From: Paramisgurnus dabryanus
Taxonomy: Eukaryota > Chordata > Actinopteri > Cypriniformes > Cobitidae
Reading direction: 5' to 3'
Assembly (NCBI RefSeq): GCF_030506205.2
Contig: NC_133351.1
Span: forward strand, 5,304,301 to 5,368,300
Length of the DNA stretch: 64,000 nucleotides
Shown here: positions 22,452 through 35,361 of the stretch, in pieces
How positions within the stretch are numbered: position 1 is the first letter of the stretch
Layout of the letters: every line of letters starts with the position of its first letter
The notes under the pieces: model-generated
What the model saw: only the letters and a program-made list of their open reading frames with translations
Told to the model about the DNA's origin: nothing
Databases searched by the model: none
Program-made: the position numbers and the translations under genes

Positions 22452-23547
22452 TAGGGGAGAGCGGGGCACAACCTAATGCTTTTTGGTTTTGGCTCAATCA
22501 TTCAAAAATATTTGAGTTTGATTAATTATATTTTTACACAAGCAAACACACACATCTCTGCTACAAATGAACATTTGAAGTTTGTTACTAGTACTTACCA
22601 TTCTTGGACAATTACACCAAACGTGACAGAAGTGCAAATGTTACAACTTACCCCATAGCAGGGGGGTAATTGTAACAGGCAGGGGGTTAGTTGTAACACT
22701 TGATAAAATTAAGTTTGGAGACAAATATTTCAATACTATTTTGTCTATATACTTGAAGTGGATATTGTTTATATATCTGTCTATAAAAGACAGGTATCCA
22801 CACTGTTTTACAATAGTTCAATTATAAATGGATACAAATGTCTAAATATGTGAGAAAAAGCAGCACAATTATAGCAAAAAAATGTTTTATATGTGACCCA
22901 GTCTGTAATAACCATACTACAGTTTCAAAATCAAATTCTGAGATAATGAGCATCAAAATCTGTTTTTTAGACATCCATTTCATTATGATTTCAATCTTTG
23001 ACGTGACCTTATTCAGTCAATATTAAAGATATGAACAAAAATAAATTTGACACACGATTTTTGATAAGACATGCACATTTATTTTGTTGGCAGCCAGCAA
23101 TCATTCGTGTGTAGCCGATTTAAAACAACGGCAAGAATTACACTAACGTTATTGGTTTTTATATCGTGTTGAGGGGTTAGTTGTAACACAGCGTTACAAT
23201 TAACCCCGCCGGGTCAAAATATTTTCAAGCACACCAAAAAAGTTGCTAAGAGCTGTAGACATATTTCAAAACGATGCTATGTTTTAGTCAACAAGAGACT
23301 GATTAATATGACATAGCATTGGTTTTGGTATCTTACACACCCAACTTAGAAACCGAAAAAACATGATGAAAAAATGTACTTGCATGCCACCAAAACAGTC
23401 TTTCATCAATAACTCTCTGGAAAAACATGATAAATTTCCAATATTGCGGGAGATCGTTTTTGGCAGTGTGAAAAATACCAGAAAAACAAAACGCTCAACC
23501 TTGTGCAACAATGTAATCAGTCCGTGTTACAACTAACCCTGCGTTAG
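22452..23547. mobile_element. DNA repeat with recurring gttagttgtaac motifs
   Basis: It starts taggggagagcggggcacaa. Four or more copies of ttacaactaacccc or its complement are spread over 1.1 kb, in both orientations. The right end near aactaaccctgcgttag is not a clear inverse of the left. It resembles a repeat I associate with cyprinid genomes, but the superfamily is not assigned. Confidence 0.5.
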
Positions 23548-24659
23548 TTTTTGACCCGCGCACCCCTGCACAATAGGTTTGTTTTGGGTGCACGGGATCA
23601 GTGCCTATGCCTACAATACTATAAATCTTAATGCAGAAATCACAACTAACAAGAAAAGTCTATTAAAACGTAATTTTTCAAGTGTAGTAACTCTGTCTAA
23701 AACACTTACCAGACTTGTCTAACTGTGCTGTTACCTAACTGTGCCAACCTGATGTTCTGTGATGGTTCTCATCTGTCCATTACATCCGTCATTCTCATAT
23801 GCTTTAGACGTGTAGTAATTAGCACAGGATCATTAGCTCTCATCAGTCTGACTGTCGGGTCTGTTCGCTTCGGTCCACAGCCATTATCTGATTCCACATC
23901 CCTGAGGCGGTGCGGTGAGTATTACGAGCCCTCCGCTCTGCAGGTCTACGGCCAAATGCGGCGGCGGTGAGCGGGGCATCGGCGACTGATAGAGAGTGGC
24001 GTTAATTGTCTGGATGACACCGCTAAGTGCTGAAGCTTTTAATCAGTGCTTTGATTAGACAGCAGATGGTAGATGGGGTCCTGTGAGAGGACTTTAGATT
24101 CGAGGGCCCTCGGCAAAGAGCCCCTAACACAGACGAAGAGCCACAGACCTCTGTCTCGTGATGAGGTAGACATGGGTTTATCTCATCATGGACTCTGAAT
24201 GAGGAGAAAAACACTTTAAGGCTCGTGGGATCCGTATGGAGATGGACAGTTGTGGGCTACTACACTGTTGTAATGTATAAAAAAATCTCAGCTTGAGCTG
24301 AGATTTTGTGTTTCAACTAAATAATAAACAGCACACAGTTTGGAGGGATGTGACTGTGCGTAAATAATGACACAGTGTTACTTTTGAGGTGAACTTACAT
24401 GTTCAGAAAGAACGGAAGCAGTGATTAAACCATGTGAGTCATTCATCCTGTTTGTCACAAACAGAGGTGTCACACACCATCCTACTGTCGTCACGACATG
24501 TTTTCTTCACGGCATGCACTTTTTAAAAATAATTGTAGTACACAATGCCATAGAAGAAGCAGTTTTTGGATTTACGGTTTTATAAAGAAGATTTATCATC
24601 CAATAAACATTTCTGTTTTAAAAAAGATTCTTTAGACTATAAAGAAAGAAATGGTTCAT
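23548..24659. other. repeat-poor stretch, possible conserved non-coding DNA
   Basis: GC-richer than its surroundings. A 34-base segment at 23881-23914 has a splice-like acceptor (ggtccacag) and donor (gtgagt), but 34 bases would shift frame and nothing supports it. At 24289-24307 ctcagcttgagctgag is a small perfect inverted repeat. Confidence 0.3.
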
Positions 24660-24663
24660 TTAA

Positions 24664-24790
24664 AGGGGACATATTATGCAAAATCCACCTTTACAAGATG
24701 TTTTGACAAAAATGTGGGTTGGCAGGGTGTGAACCATAGACTGTAAAAAAAGAGGGACGTAGTGTCCGTGACATCACCCATAGGTTTCTC
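24664..24790. mobile_element. TTAA element fragment joined to a catagactgtaaaaa repeat
   Basis: aggggacatattatgc follows ttaa at 24660-24663 and matches the start of a family whose body is seen at 45155. At 24736 it switches to catagactgtaaaaaaag, also the start of the element at 46866. Right boundaries are unclear. Confidence 0.5.
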
Positions 24791-25230
24791 ATCTGTCAAA
24801 TACACTGTCTGTATATTTTCTAGTATGTAAGCACCCTGACTGCGAGATGTGCGTTTAGGACACATCCAGAACTGTAGTCGAGGACTGGGGTGGATAAAAG
24901 TCTGTCATTGATGACACATCAGAAGGGTTATATTGAGGATATTACTGCTTTATGACATTAGTTTGCAATGTGTATTTTTATCACGAAAAGAGCTTTAAAG
25001 TTGTATGTGTTCGGACTCTCTTGTATTTTACTTATTTGTCTCAATGTTTTTTTTTACTGTTTCGACTGTTTTGACTTCTTTGATCTTTCTTCTGAGACTG
25101 ATCCTCAACAGCTGGAGAAAAACATAAACACAGCAGGAGTCTGGACATTTTTGTCACAAAACCCAGCAGCACAGTTGTGACAACAGAGCCTGCAGGCAGA
25201 GACATATGAACACACAGGCACATAGAGTCT

Positions 25231-26776
25231 ACGGCACAGATGATCACAGGCAGTCACAGACGATCACATACAGGTACAGAAGATCACATACAGGGACAGA
25301 CAATGACAGACAGGCACAGGCGATCACAGACAGGCACAGGGGATCACAGGCAATCACAGACAGGCACCGGGGATCACAGGCTATCACAGACGATGACAGA
25401 CAGCCACGGGCGATCACAGGCAGGGACAGTTGATCACAAACAGGCATAGACGATCACATACAGGCGCAGGCGATTACAGACAGGCACAGATGATCACAGG
25501 CAGTCACAGATTTTCACAGACATGCACAGGTGATCACAGACATGCACAGGTGATCACAGACATGCACAGGTGATCACAGACATGCACAGGTGATCACAGA
25601 CACGCACAGACGATGGCAGACAGCCATAGGCGATTACAGACAGTCACAGATGATCACAAACAGGCATAGATGATCACATACAGGCACAGGTGATTACAGA
25701 CAGTCACAGATGATCACAGGAAGTCACAGATAATCACAGACAGGCACAGGCGATCACAGACATTCACAGACAGGCACAGGGTATCACAGGAAGTCACGGA
25801 CGATGACAGACAGCCACGGGCGATCACAGGCAGGGACAGGCGATCACAGGCAGGGACAGACGATCACAAACAGGCATAGACGATCACATACAGGCGCAGG
25901 CGATTACAGACAGGCACAGATGATCACAGGCAGTCACAGATGTTCACGGACATGCACAGGTGATCACAGACATGCACAGGTGATCACAGACATTCAGAGA
26001 CAGGCACAGGGTATCACAGGCAGTCACGGACAATGAAAGACAGCCACGGCCAATCACAGGCAGTCACAGACAATCACAAACAGGCACAGATTATCACAAA
26101 CAGGCACAGGCGATTACAGACATGCACAGGCGATCACAGACAGGCACAGCCGATTACAGACAGGCACAGGCGATCACAGACAGGCACAGGCGATCACAGA
26201 CAGGCACAGGCGATCACAGACAGGCACAGGCGATCACAGACAGGCACAGGCGATCACAGACAGGCACAGGCGATTACAGACAGGCATAGTTGATCACAGG
26301 CACATGTCATCACAGACAGGAATAGGCAGTCACAGACAGGTACAGGGGATCACAGACAGGCACAGGTGATTACAGACAGGCAGAGATGATCACAGGAAGT
26401 CACAGATGATCACAGACATTCACAGGGTATCACAGGCAGTCAAAGACGATGACAGACAGCCACGGGCAATCACAGGCAGTCACAGACGATCACAAACAGG
26501 CACAGATTATCACAAACAGGCACAGATTATCACAAACAGGCACAGGCGATCACAGACAGGCACAGCCGATCACAGACAGGCACAGCCGATCACAGACAGG
26601 CACAGCCGATCACAGACAGGCACAGCCGATCACAGACAGGCACCGCCGATCACAGACAGGCACATGCAGTCAATAACAGAAACAGTCGATCACATACAGG
26701 CAAATGCAGTTACAGAAAGACACAGGCGATTGTAGACAGGTGCAGATGATCACAGGCAGTCACAGATGATCACAGA
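25231..26776. repeat. 20-bp minisatellite, about 77 units
   Basis: The unit gatcacagacaggcacaggc repeats with variants (tgatcacaggcagtcacaga, cgatgacagacagccacggg). Near-identical blocks lie at 26160-26275 and, with a cgat to ccgat change, at 26527-26640. Open frames of up to 109 residues with a 20-residue period (TDRHRRSQTGTGDHRQAQ) come from the repeat and are not genes. Confidence 0.95.
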
Positions 26777-29064
26777 GAAAAGACTTTGTGGCTAGTTTAG
26801 GGTTAGCATCTCAATATTTCCTTGTGACAGCTGTTGCATGGTACTTTCAAGAACAAATTGTTTTAATTTCCAGGGGTCACACAAACTACATTGTTTACTT
26901 CGAATGCTCTGAAGGTTACTTTAGATAAAAGTGTCTGCCATGTAAATAAAGATAAGTGCACATTATCTGTCAAATGTTTAGGATTACAAGACTGAAATGA
27001 TTCTCTTGATCTTTTGAACTGAAGCTCTAGTTTTGTATGCAGAAATGTAATTGTGCAAGCATATTCATTTCTCTTATTACAAACTGTTTTGAATTATGTA
27101 AAAAGCAGTCAATAATAGCCCAGAATCTGTGTGAACTCCTTCAATAATGTTTAAAATGCATCTCAGGGTGAGACCTCAAGAAAAATAATTTTTTTGGTGG
27201 AACATTTATATTGAATTTATAATATGCATTTGTTGTATGCTTTTATCTTAAGCGTCTTGCAGCGACTTTATTCAAGGTTTGTATTTTATCTCACCGTGTT
27301 TACTCTGGAAATCAAAAGCACGGTCTTGACCTTGTTAGCACCTTGTTTCTGAAACATGATGTAATGCTTGCAAGCTGTACCAGACATCTCTTTCATTGAT
27401 TCGAGTCAGACCTTTCATTAAGCTGCAAAATTTGCATGTAAAGCACATTTTGACTAACTGATCTTTGGCGTCAGTTCCTGGTCTTTCATGGTGTGTAGGC
27501 TTTACCCAGTGACTGCGGTGTCGCCTGAAGGAAGTTATTTTTAGATGGCCACCTTTGATTAACAAACCTATACACGGATCTCTGTTTTTTTGATGTTTTT
27601 CTGGATGGCACAACAGGGTGCTTGTTACTATTTTAAACTTTTTCCTCTTTTTTTTCTACTGACATTTACAAAATAATTGACACAAATCTTGCTCTGTGTT
27701 GAAAAGAGGCGCTATATACAAGCAAACTTTTGCCTAAAGGCAAGCTTATATTGAGAATACTAACTATTATTACAGTCAAAACAAATGGATGATAAGGCTA
27801 CGTTTACTGTAAGCTTGCAGTGTAACGTTTAAATGCTTCGGCCCTTTTAATTGAAATGGATTTTGATTGGTCTCCGCAACAAGGGTTAGTAGAGAAATAA
27901 CGGATAATAAGCAAACTTCAGACGCTGCGCAGAAAGAAAACGATCTAATGCAGGACTATAAACACGTCACGTCTCTTTACGGGATCTTACGGTACACAGA
28001 TTCCGGCAAATCATTGGCAGCGTGAATGAACGAAAAAACAAACGATCCTAGACAAATCCTGAATGCATTTTCCGTATATTTTCCGTAATGTCCATGTGAA
28101 AAGGGCTCTACTGGGATGTTCAAGGCTGGTTAACTCGTGGGAGGATTGTCAGTAGGATTATCCAGTGGTTTAAAAGTTTTTGAGGCTAGTGTGATGTTTA
28201 TTCATGTGCTGGATTTTATTACCAGCAAGTGACCTTGATAGCGGAGTTGAATAAACGTTGTGACAAATCATCTAGACATAAATGAGGATTATGTTCTTGA
28301 GTTATATAACAGAGACTTTCATATGCTACCGCTTGTAAGAAGGATGCAGAATATCTTTATGTACATTTTTTACAGTTTTTTTATATTGACATTTTGTTTC
28401 ATTTCATTAAACCTCTAAAGATGATTAATATTTGCCAGTGACCGTGTGTTTTTTCACCGTGCTGAGTGCCCACGCTCTGCGTTCATTCTCAGCTTGCGCT
28501 GAGAGTTGAAAAATGTTCAACTTTGGGTGACACGCTCAGCTTGTCAATGTCACTTGGCTGTCCAATCACAGTGGAGGAGAGGTGGGACAAATATCACAAC
28601 AATCAACCGGTGCATCATTCAGCTGGCAAGCGCCTACAGTGGCCTCCGCCTGGCATTTTCAGCCGCATTTAAATGCGTTGGTGTACACGCCCCCTAATGC
28701 TTGAGGCACACATATATATTATTTAGATGTTATTATATGCTTGCGGGTACCAGCGCTAAATCACACATCTGTTAATACAGGAGGGAGTCACTAAATCAGA
28801 TTATATACCTGAATGATTGTGTGTCTGCAGTGTATGAAGCGTTCAGCTTAAACCATGTTTACAGTCACAGGTGTGTCCTTCAGGATGTGTGTAAAGATGA
28901 AAGTGTTGTTATTGTGTGATGAAAGTGTTTCCTATATACTTAACCTCAGCGTAAAGCCCACAGGAAAGCCTGTGGTGAAGACCACGTGGTTTTACGGTGA
29001 TGCTTTAAATACCTTTTTCTGAAAAGAGCAAATGAAAATTTACCCTATTTGCTTGCTTAATACA
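26777..29064. other. no gene; SINE-tail and MITE-like remnants
   Basis: ctttagataaaagtgtctgcc at about 26921-26941 is a SINE tail on the + strand, and tgcttttatcttaagcgtct at 27239 is one on the reverse. 28440-28695 has ctcagcttgcgctgag and a cgccccct end, suggesting an old MITE. No exon was found. Confidence 0.35.
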
Positions 29065-29067
29065 TAC

Positions 29068-29165
29068 ACTTAAAAAAGCCTTGGGTCAAAAAGGACAAAC
29101 TAAACCCTTTGGGTTGTATTTTAACCTATGCTGGGTTGTTTTAACAAATTGTTGGATCAAATATA
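29068..29165. mobile_element. short MITE with gggtt arms
   Basis: Repeated gggttgtattttaacc and gctgggttgttttaac motifs match a short repeat common in cyprinids. Boundaries are approximate. Confidence 0.4.
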
Positions 29166-29659
29166 AACACATACATATATAAACAAAACATTTTCTGGGT
29201 TAGTTTTTTTTTTAGCATTTGCATTTATGGTCTTATTTTTACCAATTCTTGTTATTTCAAATGAAAAAATAATTCAAATGCTTTTGGATGTTAGAATGAT
29301 TTACAAAACTAAAGTAATTCAGATCACCGTATTTGTGCCATAACAGCTGGCTGTGATATAATGAAGAGGTTGTTATATAACAAGTCGTGCTTCACATCTG
29401 CCTCTTGAACTCTAGACAGATTTGTTTTGTTTTGCTTGTCGTGTTGTTGTTTTAAAGATGTTCTGGCCCATATAGCCTTAAATTTTACGAGTTCCTGTTT
29501 CAAGATCAGCAGGTGGAAGGGAAAACTGATGCAAAGCAGATTTTTATGGGACTACTTTCAATCCAACATTTTGAAAAGTCTATAGGGGTCTATTTCTGCT
29601 CCTATACAGTATGTGTCTTTTCTCATTGCTTGTTTTTTTAGCATATATTGACTCTCTTT

Positions 29660-30032
29660 TAGAGCTGCACGATATGTAGACTTGCTTAATAATGTGATAT
29701 ACAATATCATAATGGTTGTATAAAGTTTGTAACTATTCACACGTATATAAAAATTACAAATCAATAAATAATCATACGTTTACCAAGAGAGGTCACACTA
29801 AACACCGACAATGCCTAAAGAAAATTAAAATTACATTTTTTTATTTCATTTTTTTGTACATATTTCCTGTTTGTATCTTAATAAATTAAATTGTAAAATA
29901 AATGGATGGACATTAAACCTTCTAAAGGAACAAGTCTGGTGGTGGTGGCCTAAGATTTTTGCACATTACTGTATGTTGCAATATGCAAATTTGCGATATT
30001 CCAAACATTTTAATATTTTGTGCGATATCGTC
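29660..30032. mobile_element. hAT-like element carrying a Tc1-like fragment
   Basis: It starts tagagctgcacgatatg and ends near gtgcgatatcgt, loose inverses. Within it, 29862-29972 matches the right end of the Tc1-like element at 31860-31995 (tttcctg, ggtggcctaagatttttgca). Confidence 0.5.
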
Positions 30033-30320
30033 CTGACTTCCTCTCTTTTTTTAATCTTTTGTCGTGTTTGTTGTGTTCAAATGTCAAGCACTGGTGTGTG
30101 TTTGTGTGTGTACACGTAAACGTGTGAGCCCCGGCTCTGTGCCAAACAGGATTGTGTGCCTAGTCAATCTCACCAGGTGATTGGATGCTGGCATCACCTC
30201 CAGAGCGTTGTTGTTTTTTCGTGTGTTTTTTTTTTTGGTGGTCCAATTGTAGGCAGTGACTCTGCTATGATCAGACTATGATCTGTTTTTGTCTGACAAG
30301 AGCTCTCTTGTGTATATATA

Positions 30321-31995
30321 CAGTATTTTGCAAAACTTTGGTTGTTTTAGCAAAGTTTTAATGTACATCCATATTTAAGATACAAAAAGAAAATATAGGA
30401 AATATGAATAAACAATTAAAAACAAAACAATTTGCACAACTAAATGTCAGCATCAGTCAGTATTTAGGGCCCTATCATACACCTGGCACAATGCAGCGCA
30501 ATGCGCAACGCAAGTGTCTTTTACTAGTTTCAACCCTGTGCAATGATCATTTTCACGCTTAGCGCCACTTTGTTTAAATAGCAAATGCATTTGCACCCAA
30601 TTTTGCGCCCATGGGTGTGCTGGTCTGAAAACGAGGTGTGTTCAGGCCCATTGTTGGCATGTTGCTATTTTGAGGCAATTAGAATAGACTACACCATTGC
30701 CCAACTAAAACCTGGTCTAAAGTCTAAAATCTATTGCGCACTATTGCTTTTGTTATTTTTTGAGCCCGTTAGTAATATACGCTTATAAACGGGATGAAAA
30801 TGCGCGTTTGCTTATCACACACTTGGTGCGCAGCAGCACAAAAATGCTTTTAAATACGAAAAATCTAAGGATTAAAATGTAAAAGATTATTATTGAGTGT
30901 CTTGGATGTAAATGAGCACCGATTATGAGACGTTAAAAGTCGCAAAGGGCTGCTTCACCTGTAGCCTGGTAAATAAATAAATGCTTTGCTTTAAACAAAT
31001 GCATCTATTTAAAAAAAAAAAATGTAAATACTACCCCACAGATTTATTGTATATCCAATCTTTGATGATTCTGTACCTGTGGATATGGTGATATGAGAAA
31101 CATTTTTAAGTTATGCTTTAAAAAAAAAAAAAACATGGCGCTGTCTGAGTGCTAAAACGGCTCTCAGCCCGTTGGTAAATTCTTTATCTCCTGTTTGTTA
31201 CAAATAAAGTATTTTTAGAGTACAAACCTTTTCTTGCATACTTGCAAATTATTTAATGAGATTACAATGATTAAAATCCTGCTATTTTTACTTCCATGAC
31301 TGAAAGAAAACAGCTTTAAAAGGTTTTAATCCAAAATAATAATAATTTCAATACAAATAAAAACAACATTAATCTTAAACTGTTGGTCTTCTTCCTCTGC
31401 TTAGTTTTTCAGTTTACAAATTCCACTTTCTAAATAGGAATTAGGTATGGCGCCAGGTGCAACTTGCTTTTAAAGGCGATGAGAGCTGAGACTCTCATTG
31501 GTTTATTGCACGTTATGCCCAAAACACACCCATTACTCATTACAAAAATAGAAACAACCCTTTTAGGCCATGCGTTTGGCGCATAAATTATTTTTCCTGT
31601 CGTGAAATTAGCAAAAGTGGATTCGGACACGCCCATTTAGACTATGCGCTTAGATCTTTAAAATAGGGCCCAATGGGTGCCCTCTCTTGACACCAAACAC
31701 AATTTGAGCTTTTTTCAGGAGACTGAAGTCTTGAAGTCATTCGATTAGAATTAGAAATTAGGATTTAATTTCATTTAGGTTTAAGAGATCCTGCCTACTA
31801 TTGCTCAAGTGGAAGGGGAGTTAACCCTAAATACTTGACCCTTAATCTTACACTTTAATACTGTTTTTAATACTACATACACATTTCCTGTATTTTCTGG
31901 TTGTATTTTAATAAATAATTATATATGATCACCATACAATTGCAAAAACAACACGTCTAATGATAGCGTGGTGGCCTAAGACTTTTGCACAGTAC
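30321..31995. mobile_element. Tc1-like element ends around a nested insertion
   Basis: The left end cagtattttgcaaaact follows ta. The right end acttttgcacagtac is followed by ta at 31996-31997. The inner sequence is degraded and has no transposase. A large element at 30465-31672 separates the ends. Confidence 0.55.
30465..31672. mobile_element. nested agggccctat element
   Basis: Ends tagggccctat and aaaatagggccca are inverses. Inner sequence is rich in gcgcaatgcgcaacgc and gcgtttggcgcata motifs. 1.2 kb with no intact coding frame. I found no matching target duplication. Confidence 0.55.
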
Positions 31996-31997
31996 TA

Positions 31998-33849
31998 ATG
32001 TAAGTGTAAATGAGAAAGAGCAAACGACTTTATTATTTCCACTGTGCTTTTATTGGCTTCTCTTGGAGATTTCTATTTTTATATTGTTCCTCTTGCTGTG
32101 TGTCTCTCTCGCATTCATTTTTAACAACCTCTTCTTCTGTAACATCTGTCACCTCCTCACTTTAGTTTCTCTGTGCCCCTGCAGGTCTGGGGCCTTTGAG
32201 ACCCTTGGGGTGGGGAATTAAGCCCTGTTGCATTGAAAACATATTTGCTAAGTAACTGGGAAGGCCCAAAAAAGATTCCTAAATAACAATCCTCTCCTAC
32301 AGCAATGGCAAAAAAGCCTCGCTGACACATTTTGTCATTCTCTTTCTGGCAACCCCCCTCTCCTGAGGCTCAGAAAGACCCCCAAAAACCTTTCTTCCAT
32401 GAACAGCTTAGATTTCAAAACTATCCATTCTGCTGTGATGTACTCTGGAGAGCTGCCTGCTGCTTAATGTGGCCTGTATCTGGTTCCCGTAATCGGACAG
32501 AGCCATAGGAGCGGGACATCACTGTTGTGTTAGCATCCTATTATTTACACCGGTACTACCTTTATACTTTTCTGTGCACGTAGTAAGAGATAAGCAGCTG
32601 CTAAATTAATTTTCTTTAGGGCTTTTACAATTTTGTGAATTATTATTTTTTGCACAGACAGTAGGACATAAAACAGTATAGTTATATTATATATAAAATG
32701 TTACAATGTTCAATGCTGCAGGTGCAAAGGCTAAGTGCTGTTGTTTGTTTGTGTATATATACACATGTATGTGTGTGCCATGGCTTTGCTCATACACCGG
32801 GTGTGCGCTTGGTCGATCTCACCAGGTGATGGGCTCCTGGCAGGTGACACCCCCCTAACAAACACCATCTCCGTTACTTCCTGCCAAAGGAATGGCTCCT
32901 GCCAGCAAATGGGATGTTGGCACACGTGCCGTCACTGTATTGTGCCACAGTCTGCCGACCACCCGCTGTATTAGTGGGCTTGTCTGTTAAAGGCTTCCTG
33001 TTGAATGGATGAACATTCATTGTGATGTTAAGTCTGTCTCTGATCCGGTCACAGGTGGATAGCTCCGGGTACAGGCGTAGTTTGGATCATGTTTCGTGCT
33101 GGTCCACATCACATTTGTAATGTGAACTCTTAATGTGGTGTGATGGGTCCTGGGCAATAGTAAAGCACTCGTGTAACATGTTAAGTACAGTTTGTATAAA
33201 GCATGGCAAAATCTGTCATTTAAATTTTAGATGATAGCTATAGATATGACTGATAAGAAAACAAACCGTGTATTTATGAATTAAAATATTTATATTTATT
33301 TAATGTCTCATTTATGGGCATCATGTACATGACTGTAGTTTGTGCAAGACTGTAGTTGAAGTAAAATGCTTGTAAAATGACATAAACATTGGCATGATAC
33401 ATATGAAAAAATACTTTACATAAGACTCTGATTGTGTCTATTGATGCTGTGCATAAACAATAGCATCAGAAACAGGCAGCAAGACTATCCATCACTATTT
33501 CTTGAGTTTATATGAAGTATAATATAATACTTTAGTCCTGTCCATGGTGGACTTGTGTTTATACACAGACAAATGCAAACTGTCCTCTGGAGAGACTTGA
33601 CCTCAGACCGAGCTTGTGACAAGCAGCCTGCAAAATCTATTTTTAGCTTTGTGCCTCTGGGCTTTTCCTGATTCAGACCTTAATTCCCTAAATATTTCTG
33701 TCATTGGATCTCACTGGAGCAGGCAGGATGTGCTTGTCATTTGTTTATGATGATCTATTTTGCCCCTGTGTTTGTATGTGTTTGTGTTTTTTGAGAATTT
33801 TGGTGAGACTTTCATCTTACAAAAATGAAGTAAGCTGTGATTTTATCTG
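31998..33849. other. repeat-poor stretch, candidate conserved non-coding DNA
   Basis: 32180-32500 is unusually free of simple repeats and recognised transposons. Good acceptor-like tracts (gtgcccctgcag at 32185, ctctcctacag at 32302) lack matching donors. 32774-32855 resembles 30128-30205. No gene can be supported. Confidence 0.3.
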
Positions 33850-34263
33850 GCATACACACCAAACAAGAATTGAACGACTTGCGCGAGTAGATTACATACA
33901 AAGTCAATGCAAATACACAAATAGATGCAAACTAGTAGTAGTTTACTCATTTATTTATTTATTTGTTCATTTTTTACTCATTTATGACAAGTCATTTGAT
34001 TGGACAAAAAAGAAGCAAGGGCAACTTCACTGTCATGACCGCAACATTCTTAAAACTGATTCCGTTAATCCGAGCACGTCATTAAAGCTCAAAAATGTCC
34101 TGCGTGCCAGACAACACACGCGCTGGTTTTAAACCACTGAGTGCCAACCTCTCTAGTGCAAGGAAATGTCAGTGCTGCGCGTATTACAAGCTTATGTGCG
34201 AGGAAGAGTATCATTCGCATTACAAGTTCAGGTCTGAGCAAGAGTCCAAGATGCGCACATTAA

Positions 34264-35125
34264 GGCTACGTTTACACAGGAACGATCTGAAGAGAAAACA
34301 CAAAAGTGGCATTGCATTATCACTTTTTATTCTGCGTTTATACGAGCGTTTTGGGGGGAAATTCTGCATGCATATGGTGAGAAAAGACTCTTGTATATTA
34401 GGGTTGTGACAATTAATCGGGCAAATGCGCGTTTTCTCAATGAATGAATTTGAATGAATTACGGTGAAATGCAGGCACATCCAAAAGCCAGGGGGCGCTC
34501 TCGCTTAGAAACACCATTTGTGCCACAGAAGAAGTAGTATACCAAACACTATTCCAGGAAATGTCTAAAGGAATATTTATATCGCTGTTCTTCAGATTGT
34601 TTCAGGTATTTTCATGATAATAAAGAATATTTTAAATGATTGTGTTTGACGAGTGTTGCTTTTTTAAATGCACGTTATAAACGAGTCAAACTTGTAGTGA
34701 TTTTAGATTGATAAGGACTTCCTACTGATCACGGAGCCGTAGTACATGCACAAGCTGTGCATGAAACACTGAATCGGAGCCTTACGATTCAGAATCGATT
34801 TCAGACAGGTCTTTTTAATGGGAGCGCGATGCATCGATGCACATCCCTATTGTATATTTATCATGTATGGCAACTTGAAGGTCCGACATATGGAATATTT
34901 TCCTGAACTGGTGCATGTCTTTGACGTAAACGCGTACGTGAACAAACTGTTGTGTTTTTACCCTTTAGGTGGAAACGCGAGACCATTTTTAACATTTCCA
35001 CTCTGGAGGGTGGTTTCACTTTTTTGCGTTTTTAAGCCCCAAAAATGCCGTGGCCGTGAAAATGAAAGGCACATCTGATAAAATATTACGTTTTTACCCT
35101 CGAACGTTCTCGTGTAAACAGGGCC
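34264..35125. mobile_element. PIF/Harbinger-type MITE interrupted by a hAT element
   Basis: Ends ggctacgtttacacaggaac and gttctcgtgtaaacagggcc are flanked by taa at 34261-34263 and 35126-35128. Inner arms share cgtttttacc-type sequence. About 400 bp without the nested element. Confidence 0.75.
34399..34849. mobile_element. nested hAT element with exact 8-bp duplication
   Basis: It starts tagggttgtgacaattaatc and ends atcgatgcacatcccta, between ttgtatat at 34391-34398 and at 34850-34857. 451 bp, no transposase. Confidence 0.85.
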
Positions 35126-35237
35126 TAAGTCCAGGTGCATGCGGGAAGGAATCCGCGCGGGTTACAAGCTCTCTTGTGCCAAGTGAAGCCCACAAACCCT
35201 CTCATGCAAGGTAAAGCAGCCAAATACGCCTGAAACT

Positions 35238-35268
35238 ATGATGATGATGATGATGATAATAATAATAA
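35238..35268. repeat. atg/ata trinucleotide microsatellite
   Basis: Six atg units followed by ata-type units. It gives a false poly-methionine frame. Confidence 0.9.
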
Positions 35269-35289
35269 CCATCACCAACTATCATCATC

Positions 35290-35359
35290 AAAGCCTGCTA
35301 TTGGCGATATGTCTAACGATCGTCAATACACGATACTATCATCTATCGGCACAACCCTA
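35290..35359. mobile_element. hAT-like end fragment
   Basis: Ends atcggcacaaccctac after cgatactatc motifs, similar to hAT termini in this window. The other end was not found. Confidence 0.35.
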
Positions 35360-35361
35360 CT

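Noticed and set aside
23881..23914. 34-base exon with acceptor cacag and donor gtgagt
   Set aside because: Length is not a multiple of three and no partner exon was found. Splice-like pairs of this quality arise by chance in long sequences.
25206..26735. Repetitive proteins rich in Thr, Asp, Arg, His and Gln
   Set aside because: Translation of a 20-base minisatellite; frames start and stop at random along the array.
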